From assembly GCF_013410655.1 (NCBI RefSeq), contig NZ_JACCFP010000001.1, forward strand, positions 2,813,501 through 2,877,500: a stretch of 64,000 nucleotides of DNA. Reading direction: 5' to 3'. The position numbers and the translations under genes are program-made. Positions 16,094 through 24,336 of this stretch are shown in pieces. Origin of the DNA: Nocardioides thalensis. Lineage in GTDB: Bacteria > Actinomycetota > Actinomycetes > Propionibacteriales > Nocardioidaceae. The number at the start of each line of letters is the position of its first letter. Within the stretch, counting starts at the first letter, position 1. Below the pieces are notes generated by a model. That model was given only the letters and a program-made list of their open reading frames with translations, ran no database searches and was not told the DNA's origin.

Positions 16094-17503
16094 ATGACTT
16101 CCACCCTCCCCCGACCCTCGACCGGCGACGCGGTCGACCAGCGACGGTTGCACCCGGCAGCCCTGGTGGCCGCCCTCGCGGCCCTGACCGTGCCCGTCAT
16201 GTCCTTCTTCAGCGTCAACGTCGCGCTCGGAGAGATCGGCGTCGACCTCGACGCATCGCCCGGCATGCTGCAGCTCGTCGTCGGCGCCTACGGCGTCATG
16301 TACGCCGCGCTGGTGGTGATCGGCGGGCGGCTCGGCGACTCCCACGGGCGCAAGCGGATGCTGGTGCTCGGGCTCGCGGCGTTCGCGGTGACCAGCCTGC
16401 TGTGTGCCGCCGCCCAGACCCCGCTCCAGCTCGTGGGCGCCCGCTTCGTGCAGGGCGTCAGCGCCGCGCTCGTCGCTCCGCAGGTGCTGGCGAGCATCCA
16501 CGCCAACACCGAGGGCCACCACCGCACCCGCGCGCTGGCCTGGTTCGGCGCGACGGCCGGCATCGCCACCTCCCTGGCGTTCCTGGTCGGCGGCAGCTTG
16601 GCGGGGTCCGACCTCGGCTGGCGCTCGGTGTTCTGGATCAACCTTCCGCTCGGCGTGCTCGTGCTCGCCGCAGTGGTCCGCTGGCTCCCCGAGTCCAAGG
16701 CCCCGTCGCGCACGGCGCTCGACTGGCCGGGCGCCGGCCTGCTGTTCGCGACGATGGCCCTGCTGATCCTGCCCCTCACCGAGGGCCGCACGCTCGACTG
16801 GCCCCTGTGGACCTGGCTGTGCCTCGCCGGCGTCCCGGTGGCGGCAACCGCGCTCGTGGCATGGCAGGCGCGCACCGAGCGCCGCGGCGACCTCCCGCTC
16901 GTGCCGCCGAGCCTGTTCCGGTTCCGCAGCATCCCCGTCGGCCTCGCCGTCGCCACCCCGATGTTCGTGACCTTCGGCGGCTTCATGTTCGTCTACTCCT
17001 ACATGGCTGCCGTCCACGGCCTCGACCCGCTGCGCATCGGCGTGAGCCTGCTCCCGATGTCGGCCGCGTTCCTCGTCGCCTCCATCGTGGCCGGACGCCT
17101 CCTTCCGCGGTACGGCGCCACCGTGCTCACCGTGGGCGCACTGGTCGCGGCCGCCGGGTTCGGCTGGCTCGCCCTCGCGCTCGACGACCTCGGAGCGACC
17201 GCGACGTTCGGCGCCGCGGAGGTCGCCCTGCCGATGGCGCTCAGCGGACTCGGCCTCGGCCTCGTGTGGTCGCCGATCGTCGGCGTCGTCCTGAGCCAGG
17301 TGCCGGCCCACCTCGCCGGCCTCGGCGGCGGACTGCTGATCACGGTGATGCAGGCCGGTCTCGGCTTCGGCTCGGCCGTCGTCGGGTCGGTCTACCTCGG
17401 CTGGGGCGTGGGCGACGGGTTCGAGCGCACCGTGCTCCTCCTGGCGGCCGCGATGGTCGTGGTCGCCGGGCTCACCCGGCTGCTGGACTCCCGGCGAGGC
17501 TGA
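16094..17503 (+). CDS. MFS drug-efflux transporter, DHA2-like
   Basis: A 469-aa membrane protein with about 14 hydrophobic segments. The loop motif GGRLGDSHGRKRMLVLG (motif A) and SWRS-like GWRSVFWINLPLGV are typical of the EmrB/QacA group of proton-coupled multidrug exporters. The start ATG lies just after the putative operator region. Its last 32 bases overlap the 3' end of the convergent D-amino-acid oxidase gene. Confidence 0.88.
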   Translation: MTSTLPRPSTGDAVDQRRLHPAALVAALAALTVPVMSFFSVNVALGEIGVDLDASPGMLQLVVGAYGVMYAALVVIGGRLGDSHGRKRMLVLGLAAFAVTSLLCAAAQTPLQLVGARFVQGVSAALVAPQVLASIHANTEGHHRTRALAWFGATAGIATSLAFLVGGSLAGSDLGWRSVFWINLPLGVLVLAAVVRWLPESKAPSRTALDWPGAGLLFATMALLILPLTEGRTLDWPLWTWLCLAGVPVAATALVAWQARTERRGDLPLVPPSLFRFRSIPVGLAVATPMFVTFGGFMFVYSYMAAVHGLDPLRIGVSLLPMSAAFLVASIVAGRLLPRYGATVLTVGALVAAAGFGWLALALDDLGATATFGAAEVALPMALSGLGLGLVWSPIVGVVLSQVPAHLAGLGGGLLITVMQAGLGFGSAVVGSVYLGWGVGDGFERTVLLLAAAMVVVAGLTRLLDSRRG

Positions 17504-18404
17504 CGACCTCGTCGGCACAGCCCCAGCTGAGGCCGACGCCGTTGCCACCGTGCCCGTAGCAGTGGATCACGTCGCCCTGGCGCTCCACCCGCACCTCCGG
17601 CCGCGCGGGGCGCAGCCCGACCTTGTGGCGGAGCACCCGCGCGCCCGCGATCTCGGGCACCAGCCGGGCTGCGCGGGCCAGGATGTCGTCGGCGGCGGCC
17701 GGGTCCGGCGTACGGCTCCACTCCCCGGGCTGCAGCGTGCCGCCGACGACGATGTCGCCCGACCGCGGCACGACGTACGTCGGCCCCGCGGGGTCGAACC
17801 ACACCCGGTCCAGGCCCACCTGCTCGACGACCACGACCTGTCCGCGCACCGGCTCGACCGACAGGTCGCCGGCGAAGAGCCGGGCGCCGAGACCGGCGCA
17901 GTCGAGCACCAGGTCGGCGCCCTCGCCGTCGCCGGTCGGCGGCAGCGCCGAGAGGTTGATGCGGGTCAGCGTGCCGCCGAGCGCGGCGAGCCGCGCTGCC
18001 AGCCAGTCGAGGTAGAGGGGCATCTCGACGACCGGAGTGGTGAACGTCCAGCCGTCGGCGTAGCCCTCCGGAAGCGAGGTCTCCCGGGCGAGATCGGGTA
18101 CGGCGCCGCGCCACTCCGGCTCGGGCTGCTCGGTCGCGAAGACCTCCGTGCCCGGCCTCAGCACGACGCCGCTGGCGGGATCGGAGGCGAGCTCCGTGAA
18201 CACGTCGTAGGAGCGGGCCGACCAGGCGCGCGCCCGCTCCACCGGGAGGGCGCCGTGCGGTGACCAGAACGCGCCCGCGACGGCGGACGTCGTCTCGCGG
18301 GGCAGGTCGCGGGCGACGACGTCGACCCGGTGGCCCGCCTCGGCGAGGCGCACCGCGCAGGACAGGCCGATCACGCCGGCCCCGACGACGATCACCCTGG
18401 CCAT
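17472..18404 (-). CDS. D-amino-acid oxidase
   Basis: A 310-aa FAD-dependent oxidase that deaminates D-amino acids to 2-oxo acids with H2O2 and ammonia. The N-terminal VIVVGAGVIGLSCAVRLAEA is the Rossmann GxGxxG. The C-terminal HKVGLRPARPEVRVE and HCYGHGGNGVGLSWG contain the DAO signature and the substrate-binding Arg. Length fits bacterial DAAO. The ATG start lies only 7 bp beyond the ferritin stop, so the two minus-strand genes may be cotranscribed. Confidence 0.92.
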   Translation of the reverse strand: MARVIVVGAGVIGLSCAVRLAEAGHRVDVVARDLPRETTSAVAGAFWSPHGALPVERARAWSARSYDVFTELASDPASGVVLRPGTEVFATEQPEPEWRGAVPDLARETSLPEGYADGWTFTTPVVEMPLYLDWLAARLAALGGTLTRINLSALPPTGDGEGADLVLDCAGLGARLFAGDLSVEPVRGQVVVVEQVGLDRVWFDPAGPTYVVPRSGDIVVGGTLQPGEWSRTPDPAAADDILARAARLVPEIAGARVLRHKVGLRPARPEVRVERQGDVIHCYGHGGNGVGLSWGCADEVVSLAGSPAAG

Positions 18405-18411
18405 GACTGCC

Positions 18412-18936
18412 TCAGGCGCCGGCCAACCGCGGCGCCGTCGGGTCGTCCTGGGCGCCCCCGGTCTCGCGGGCGACCCACTCCTCGATGTCGTTGACGTCGT
18501 CCTTGCTGCGGGTCACGACGGCGAGCAGGTCGCTCATCGTCGCGACCTCCTCGACCTGCTCCTTGATGAACCACTGCATGAACTGCTCGGAGGCGAAGTC
18601 GTTCTCCTCGCGCGCGGTGCGCAGCAGGTCGTTGATCTGCTGGGTGACCCGCCGCTCCTGCTCGAGCGCGAGCGCGACGGGCTCGACCACGTCGGCGAAG
18701 TCGGCGGTCGGCGCGGGCACGGCGGGGATGGTGACCGGAACGTCGGTGTCGAGGAGGTATTGCACCATCATCATCGCGTGGTCACGCTCCTCGAGCGCCT
18801 GGTTGTAGAAGAAGGCCGCCGTTTGGGGCATCGTCAGCGCGTCGTAGTGGACGGCGCAGGCGAGGTACTGGTTGTGGGACGCGAACTCGTTGCCGATCTG
18901 GGCGTTGAGCTGGTCGGAGAAGCGGGTGGCAGCCAT
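18412..18936 (-). CDS. Ferritin (BfrB/Ftn-like)
   Basis: A 174-aa iron-storage ferritin. The ferroxidase centre is visible as Glu in NEFASHNQYLAC, ExxH in LEERDHAM, and Glu in ALEQERRVT and IKEQVEEV. Length and motifs fit non-haem ferritins such as mycobacterial BfrB; no haem-ligand Met in the usual bacterioferritin context is seen. It follows a 64-aa Cys-rich protein gene by 35 bp, behind an iron box, so IdeR-type control is likely. Confidence 0.93.
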   Translation of the reverse strand: MAATRFSDQLNAQIGNEFASHNQYLACAVHYDALTMPQTAAFFYNQALEERDHAMMMVQYLLDTDVPVTIPAVPAPTADFADVVEPVALALEQERRVTQQINDLLRTAREENDFASEQFMQWFIKEQVEEVATMSDLLAVVTRSKDDVNDIEEWVARETGGAQDDPTAPRLAGA

Positions 18937-18971
18937 GGTCGGAACCCTATCGATGCCGCCGACAGCGCCCC

Positions 18972-19166
18972 CTATGCGGCCTTCTGCAGCGCCTTCTTCG
19001 TGACCTTCTTGCCCTTCACCGTCACCAGCCGGCGGTGCTTCACGGTGAGGCCCTCGGGCAGGGTGCCCTCCTTGAGCATCCGCAGGGGGCAGCGACCGCA
19101 CTTCGAGCTCGACTCGCAGCACTTGGTCTTGGGGAGCTTGCGCCTCCCCTTCTTGCCCTTGCCCAC
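18972..19166 (-). CDS. Small basic Cys-containing protein upstream of ferritin
   Basis: A 64-aa, Lys/Arg-rich protein with a CC-x7-CGRCP cluster that could bind a metal. The GTG start lies 17 bp from an iron box. It is probably the first gene of a two-gene unit with ferritin. I do not recognise a named family. Possible roles are iron or zinc binding linked to ferritin loading, which is inferred from position. Confidence 0.7.
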   Translation of the reverse strand: MGKGKKGRRKLPKTKCCESSSKCGRCPLRMLKEGTLPEGLTVKHRRLVTVKGKKVTKKALQKAA

Positions 19167-19183
19167 GCACGCACCCTATCGGT

Positions 19184-19202
19184 AGAGGTAAGGCTTGCCT
19201 TG
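19184..19202. promoter_or_regulatory. IdeR/DtxR-like iron box
   Basis: AGAGGTAAGGCTTGCCTTG matches the TWAGGTWAGSCTWACCTWA consensus at 15 of 19 positions and has a perfect AAGGC-TT-GCCTT core. It sits 17 bp upstream of the 64-aa protein start that precedes ferritin. Confidence 0.7.
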
Positions 19203-19295
19203 GTGGGACCGCTCTGTGGTCGTACGGCTCGTCCCGACGGACGAATTACCCCGGTTCCTGACATGCCAGCCCTCACGCCCGGGCACGGTGGCCGC

Positions 19296-20300
19296 ATGCA
19301 CCGCTCCCGCGTCGTCCTCCTCACCCGCCTCGCGATGCTCGCGACCGGCGCGACCCTGGTCCTGGCCGGGTGCGACGGCGGCGGCACCGACGACAGCGGA
19401 CGCTACCCGCACGAGACCGGAGCCCGCTGCGCCACCGAGGCCGACTCCCCCGCCGACTGCGAGGCCGCCGAGGATCTCGCGGAGGAGGTGGAGGCGCTCG
19501 CCGGTGTCGACGCCGTGGGCTACGAGTTCCGCAGCATCGACGGCGAGGGCATCAACGAGCTGATCCTCGTGATCCACGCCTCCGGCGACGCCACGGCCGA
19601 GCAGGTGGCTGCCGCCCTCGAGCAGGGGCTCGCCGAGATAGGCGAGGTCGACGGCGACCGCGACGAGTCGATCGCCGCCACGAGAGCCGGCGTCAGCCTC
19701 CACGTCGACACCGCCGAGCAGACCGACCTCGCCGACGCCGCGGGTCTCCTGGTTGCCGCCGGCGGACTGGCCGAGCACGGCTACGTCTCGCTGAACGACG
19801 CCGGGTCCGACGTCTGGGTCAACATGCCGCCCGAGGCGACGTACGCCGACATCGGCGCGGTCGCCGACGACGTCGCGGCGTCCGACATCCCCGCATGGGC
19901 CGACGTCCTGATCTCCGGAGGCGGCGGCTACCTGAGCGGCCGCGGCCTCGACGCCGAGGACGCCGAGCGGTGGGACGCGCTCGTGGCCGCGGCAGGCCCC
20001 GCGGTCGCCACGCTCAGCGTCAGCGACCGCGAGGTGACCGTGACCATCGACGGACCCACGGACATCCGCCCGCGGGACTTCACGTTCGAGACGTACGGCG
20101 ACCGCTGGTGGCCGATGATCCGCGCCCACCTCGACCTGGTGCGCGCGATGGGCGACGGCGCGGCGTACGTGATCGACACCAACTGGGAGCAGAGCGACGC
20201 CGGCTTCGACACGATCCTCGACGTCGCCGTCGGCCGGGCACACGACGGCGCGGACCCGCGCGGGTGGACCGAGGCCGCCGAGCGCTACCTGGACCGCTGA
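19296..20300 (+). CDS. Putative lipoprotein of unknown function
   Basis: A 334-aa protein with a signal peptide ending in the lipobox LVLAGC, so it is likely anchored to the outer face of the membrane. The mature part is acidic, with repeated ferredoxin-like alpha/beta stretches (VDAVGYEFRSIDGEGINELI, VATLSVSDREVTVTI). The ATG at the signal peptide was chosen; an in-frame ATG at 19263 is possible. I do not recognise a family. It converges on the flavoprotein gene. Confidence 0.75.
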   Translation: MHRSRVVLLTRLAMLATGATLVLAGCDGGGTDDSGRYPHETGARCATEADSPADCEAAEDLAEEVEALAGVDAVGYEFRSIDGEGINELILVIHASGDATAEQVAAALEQGLAEIGEVDGDRDESIAATRAGVSLHVDTAEQTDLADAAGLLVAAGGLAEHGYVSLNDAGSDVWVNMPPEATYADIGAVADDVAASDIPAWADVLISGGGGYLSGRGLDAEDAERWDALVAAAGPAVATLSVSDREVTVTIDGPTDIRPRDFTFETYGDRWWPMIRAHLDLVRAMGDGAAYVIDTNWEQSDAGFDTILDVAVGRAHDGADPRGWTEAAERYLDR

Positions 20301-20315
20301 GTCGTCACCGCGCAG

Positions 20316-21689
20316 TCAGAGCCCGGCGAGCTCCGCCATCCGGGCCAGTCCGGGGCCGCCGGCAGCGGCGATCCGCTCCTTCACCGCACCCACGGCCGGG
20401 TCGCCGGCCTTCTCGGCCGGCACCCGCGCGGGGTTGAGCAGGCAGTCGTTGGCCCATGCCGCGATGTCGGGTTCGGCGTTGAACGCCGCCGCGGACCGGG
20501 CGCCGAGCACCTGCATGCGTGTCCAGTCCGCGAGCGAGTTCGGGTAGGTCGACGGCGGGCACACCCGGTTCTTCTCGTCGGTGTCGCCGCGGGTCGCCTC
20601 GACGTAGCCGATCATCGCGGCACCGAAGCAGGGGAACCCGGCCCGGGTCGGCTGCACCGTGATCGTGCCCTCGCCCCAGATCGGCACGGACGGCCGGTCC
20701 CGCAGCCCGGCCGCGGCGCAGTGCACGACGACCGTGTCCGCGGCCAGCGGCACCGTGCCGTCGTCGAGCACCATGCGGCCGGGATCCACGTGCCGGACGT
20801 GACCGAGCCGAACGACGTCGTCGACCGAACGCAGGAGGTCGAGCTCCCACTGCGCCAGGGTCGGCGTCCGCGCCATCGTGGGGGTGATGGCGGTGTCGAT
20901 CCGCAGCACGACGCCGGCCTCCTCGAGGCGCAGGAACATCTGGTCCAGGGACGATGCGGTCGCCGCGGCCTCCATCATGTCGGCGCCGATGCCGAGGAAG
21001 ACGGCGGGATCGGGTTGCACCTTCGCCCTGTTGAGGAGCCAGGGGTCGCGCGGCCGGATCCAGCAGATGCGGTCCGGGTCGACGCCGTTGCCGAGCAGCC
21101 ACACGATGGAGTCCGTCGCAGTCTTGCCGGAGCCGACGATCGCGTAGCGCGACGGTGCGCCGTCGAGCCGGACCAGCTCGTTGACGGGGATCACCCGGGC
21201 ACCGTCACCGACCTCGAACGGCGCCGGCGTCGTCGCCGGGATCATCGGCTCGAGGTAGTGGGCGTCGACGACGGCACGGCGGGCGCTCACGGCGTACTCC
21301 TTGCCCGAGGCGCGCGAGCGGGCGCGTCCGTCCGCCAGCCAGTCGCAGCCGGGCAGGAACCTCACCTGCCCGGTCCGCACGAGACGGTCCATGACCCGCG
21401 TGTAGTAGGCGCAGATCTCCGGAGCGGTCGCACGCTCCTGGAGCCCCTGCTCGGGGCCGGAGGTCTGGACGCTGCCGTCGCCGAGCTGCTCCCCCGCGAC
21501 GCCGTAGAACAATGACGCCTGGTGGAGCCGGACGAACGGGTAGGCGTCGACCCAGTGGCCCCCAGGAGCGTGGCGCCGGTCGACGATGACGACCTCGGCA
21601 TCCGAGTGGCCGACGACGGCGTCGGCGAACGCCATGCCCGCCGCTCCCGCGCCGACCACGACGTAATCAGCGCTGAGCGCCTCCGCCAT
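20316..21689 (-). CDS. FAD-dependent NAD(P)-binding oxidoreductase
   Basis: A 457-aa flavoprotein with an N-terminal FAD motif (ADYVVVGAGAAGMAFADAV) and a second nucleotide-binding motif (YAIVGSGKTATDSI, near residue 185), as in flavin monooxygenase-like enzymes. PGGHWVDAYPFVRLHQAS follows the FAD domain. No exact substrate can be named. The 20-bp spacing to the ecm stop suggests readthrough from ecm. Confidence 0.83.
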   Translation of the reverse strand: MAEALSADYVVVGAGAAGMAFADAVVGHSDAEVVIVDRRHAPGGHWVDAYPFVRLHQASLFYGVAGEQLGDGSVQTSGPEQGLQERATAPEICAYYTRVMDRLVRTGQVRFLPGCDWLADGRARSRASGKEYAVSARRAVVDAHYLEPMIPATTPAPFEVGDGARVIPVNELVRLDGAPSRYAIVGSGKTATDSIVWLLGNGVDPDRICWIRPRDPWLLNRAKVQPDPAVFLGIGADMMEAAATASSLDQMFLRLEEAGVVLRIDTAITPTMARTPTLAQWELDLLRSVDDVVRLGHVRHVDPGRMVLDDGTVPLAADTVVVHCAAAGLRDRPSVPIWGEGTITVQPTRAGFPCFGAAMIGYVEATRGDTDEKNRVCPPSTYPNSLADWTRMQVLGARSAAAFNAEPDIAAWANDCLLNPARVPAEKAGDPAVGAVKERIAAAGGPGLARMAELAGL

Positions 21690-21709
21690 GAGGCGGACGC
21701 TACTCCTGC

Positions 21710-23707
21710 TCAGCCCAGCCCGTTGGCCTTCCGGATCACGTCGACGATCCCGCCCATGATCTCGGTCAGCCCGAAGTCCTTGGGCGTGTAGACCGCGGCG
21801 ACGCCGAGCTCCACCAGCTTGCGCCCGTCGGACTCGGGGATGATGCCGCCGACGATCACCGGCACGTCGGCCATGCCCTGGGCCTTCAGGCCCTCGAGCA
21901 CCGCCGGCACCAGCTCCATGTGCGAGCCGGAGAGGATCGAGAGGCCGACGCAGTGCACGTCCTCGGCCACGGCCGCGGCGACGATCTGCTCCGGCGTGAG
22001 CCGGATGCCCTGGTAGATGACCTCGAACCCGGCGTCGCGGGCGCGGACGGCCACCTGCTCGGCGCCGTTGGAGTGCCCGTCGAGCCCCGGCTTGCCGACG
22101 AGCAGCCGCAGCCGGCCGCCGAGCTCCTCGCCGGTGCGCTTCACGGCGTCGCGGACAGCGGTCAGCTCGGCACCTGCCTCGGCGACCCCGACGGCGCCGG
22201 CCACACCGGTGGGCGCGCGGAACTCGCCGAACACCTCGCGCAGGGTCCCGGCCCATTCGCCCGTCGTCGCACCAGCGCGAGCCGCGGCCAGCGTCGCGGT
22301 CATCAGGTTGACGCCCGACTTCGCATCGTTCGCGAGCTTCGCGAGCGCCTCGTCGACCTCGGCCTGGTCGCGCTGGGCCTTCCACGCCTCGACCGACGCG
22401 ATCGCGGACTCCTCCGCCTTCGGGTCGGCGGTCATGATCGCCTCGTCGAGGTTGGCGGTCAGCGGGCTCGGCTCGGTGGTCTCGTACTTGTTGACGCCGA
22501 CGATGACCTCGTCGCCGGCCTCGATCCGGGAGCGGCGCGCCGCGTGGGCCGAGACCAGCTCCTGCTTCATGTAGCCGGAGTCGACGGCGGCGATCGCGCC
22601 GCCCATCGCCTGCACCCGGTCGATCTCGGCCTTGGCGCCGTCGACGAGTTCCTTGACCTTCGCCTCGATCACGTGGGAGCCGTCAAAGATGTCGTCGTAC
22701 TCCAGCAGGTCGGACTCGAAGGCCAGCACCTGCTGGAGGCGCAGCGACCACTGCTGGTCCCACGGGCGCGGCAGGCCGAGCGCCTCGTTCCAGGCCGGCA
22801 GCTGTACGGCGCGGGCGCGCGCCTTCTTCGACAGCGTCACGCCGAGCATCTCGAGCACGATCCGCTGCACGTTGTTCTCGGGCTGCGCCTCGGTGAGGCC
22901 GAGGGAGTTGACCTGCACCCCGTAGCGGAACCGGCGCATCTTCGGGTCCTGCACGCCGTACCGCTCGCGGGTGATCTCGTCCCACAGCTCCACGAAGGCC
23001 CGCATCTTGCAGGTCTCCTCGATGAACCGGACGCCGGCGTTGACGAAGAAGGAGATCCGCCCGACGACCTTCTCGAAGTCCTCGTCGTTGACCTGGCCGG
23101 AGTTCTTGACCTGGTCGAGGACCGCGATCGCGGTGCACAGCGCGTAGGCGAGCTCCTGCGTCGGCGTGGCGCCGGCCTCCTGCAGGTGGTAGCTGCAGAT
23201 GTTGATCGGGTTCCACTTCGGGATCTCGTGGACCGTGTAGGCGATCATGTCGGCGATCAGCCGCAGCGAGTGCTCGGGCGGGAACACGTAGGTGCCCCGC
23301 GACAGGTACTCCTTGATGATGTCGTTCTGGGTCGTGCCCGCGAGCTGGTGGGCGACCTCGGACGGCGACAGGTCGGGGTTCTGCTCCTCGGCGACCACCT
23401 GGTACATCGCCAGCAGCCACATCGCGGTGGCGTTGATCGTCATCGAGGTGTTCATCTCGGTGAGCGGGATCTCGTTGAAGAGCTTGCGCATCTCCCCGAG
23501 GTGCGGGACCGGCACGCCGACCTTGCCGACCTCGCCGCGGGCGAGCGGGCTGTCGGGGTCGTAGCCGGTCTGCGTCGGCAGGTCGAAGGCGACCGAGAGA
23601 CCGGTCTGCCCCTTGGCGAGATTGGTGCGGTAGAGCGCGTTGGACGCCTCGGCGGTCGAGTGGCCGGCGTACGTGCGCATCACCCAGGGGCGGTCCTTCG
23701 CAGTCAT
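21710..23707 (-). CDS. ecm: Ethylmalonyl-CoA mutase (MeaA-type)
   Basis: A 665-aa adenosylcobalamin-dependent mutase converting (2R)-ethylmalonyl-CoA to methylsuccinyl-CoA. The N-terminal catalytic barrel has RTYAGHSTAEASNALYR and GLSVAFDLPTQTGYD. The C-terminal B12 domain has the base-off motif GKPGLDGHSNGAEQ (DxHxxG at 543-548), SILSGSH and VGGIIP. Fusion of both domains in about 665 aa, with a distinctive N-terminus, separates it from two-subunit methylmalonyl-CoA mutase. A palindrome lies 23 bp upstream. A cobalamin adenosyltransferase gene nearby can supply the cofactor. Confidence 0.93.
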   Translation of the reverse strand: MTAKDRPWVMRTYAGHSTAEASNALYRTNLAKGQTGLSVAFDLPTQTGYDPDSPLARGEVGKVGVPVPHLGEMRKLFNEIPLTEMNTSMTINATAMWLLAMYQVVAEEQNPDLSPSEVAHQLAGTTQNDIIKEYLSRGTYVFPPEHSLRLIADMIAYTVHEIPKWNPINICSYHLQEAGATPTQELAYALCTAIAVLDQVKNSGQVNDEDFEKVVGRISFFVNAGVRFIEETCKMRAFVELWDEITRERYGVQDPKMRRFRYGVQVNSLGLTEAQPENNVQRIVLEMLGVTLSKKARARAVQLPAWNEALGLPRPWDQQWSLRLQQVLAFESDLLEYDDIFDGSHVIEAKVKELVDGAKAEIDRVQAMGGAIAAVDSGYMKQELVSAHAARRSRIEAGDEVIVGVNKYETTEPSPLTANLDEAIMTADPKAEESAIASVEAWKAQRDQAEVDEALAKLANDAKSGVNLMTATLAAARAGATTGEWAGTLREVFGEFRAPTGVAGAVGVAEAGAELTAVRDAVKRTGEELGGRLRLLVGKPGLDGHSNGAEQVAVRARDAGFEVIYQGIRLTPEQIVAAAVAEDVHCVGLSILSGSHMELVPAVLEGLKAQGMADVPVIVGGIIPESDGRKLVELGVAAVYTPKDFGLTEIMGGIVDVIRKANGLG

Positions 23708-23729
23708 AGAGCGAAGCGTAGGCCGATTG

Positions 23730-23743
23730 CTACCGGGAGGTAA
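23730..23743. promoter_or_regulatory. Candidate operator upstream of ecm
   Basis: CTACCGGGAGGTAA lies 23 bp before the ecm ATG. With its flanks it shares CTACCGnnnGGTAACT with the site before the 3-hydroxyacyl-CoA dehydrogenase gene, and the TAC-N6-GTA core with the sites before ccrA and the thiolase. Confidence 0.5.
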
Positions 23744-23798
23744 CTGCGACGGAATGTGGCGTTCTCCACAGGGGCCGGACCGGCTGCCGGCCCGCCGA

Positions 23799-24113
23799 TC
23801 ACACCGCGATGGGCTCGCGCTCGACCTCGACCACCCGGATCAGGTGGCTGATGTGCAGCATCCGGAGCACCGCCGGGCACGCCCCGCGGAGCACGACGCG
23901 GCGACCCTCACGGGCGGCGTTGCGGCTGGCGGCGGCGATCACCTTGAGCGCGGTGTGGTCGATGCTGTCGACCTCGGAGATGTCGATCGTGACCGGCGTG
24001 TGGTCGTCGCCGCGGGCCAGCGCGTCGTAGATCGCGTTGCGGACCTCGAAGGTGCTGCGCACGTCGAGGTCGCCGCTGAGGCGCAGGTGGGGTCCATCGG
24101 TGGTGATGTCCAT
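23799..24113 (-). CDS. STAS-domain anti-sigma factor antagonist-like protein
   Basis: A 104-aa single STAS domain (LRLSGDLDVRSTFEVRNAI, TIDISEVDSIDHTALKVIAA). Such proteins sequester anti-sigma kinases of the SigB/SigF type. The usual D-S-S-G phosphorylation loop reads D-H-T-A here, so Thr would have to take the place of the phosphorylated Ser. It has a SigB-like promoter upstream and stands alone, without a kinase or sigma gene next to it. Confidence 0.85.
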   Translation of the reverse strand: MDITTDGPHLRLSGDLDVRSTFEVRNAIYDALARGDDHTPVTIDISEVDSIDHTALKVIAAASRNAAREGRRVVLRGACPAVLRMLHISHLIRVVEVEREPIAV

Positions 24114-24155
24114 CGACCATCCCTCCCTCTCGGCCTCGCGTCTGTGAGTGGTTCT

Positions 24156-24180
24156 TTACCCACCATGACGCTCGCCACAC
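24156..24180 (-). promoter_or_regulatory. SigB/SigF-type promoter of the STAS gene
   Basis: On the minus strand GTGT is followed after 15 bp by GGGTAA, fitting the GTTT-N14-18-GGGTA pattern of actinobacterial general-stress sigma factors with one mismatch in the -35. The -10 is about 43 bp from the STAS ATG. Confidence 0.55.
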
Positions 24181-24336
24181 GGAATCGGTTGCACGCTGCG
24201 CCGAAATTCTCCTGTCGTGTCGGCCTTTCATCCTCGAGGACGAACTGTCGACGAACGGAGTTTCGCCGCCCGCGGGGCGTGCCAGCATCCGGGAGACCCC
24301 CCGTTCTGCCCCTGAGGCCACCCCTGGGAGAGATCA

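Noticed and set aside
23708-23798. Search for a cobalamin riboswitch upstream of ecm
   Set aside because: The leader is only tens of bases long and shows no B12-box-like sequence.
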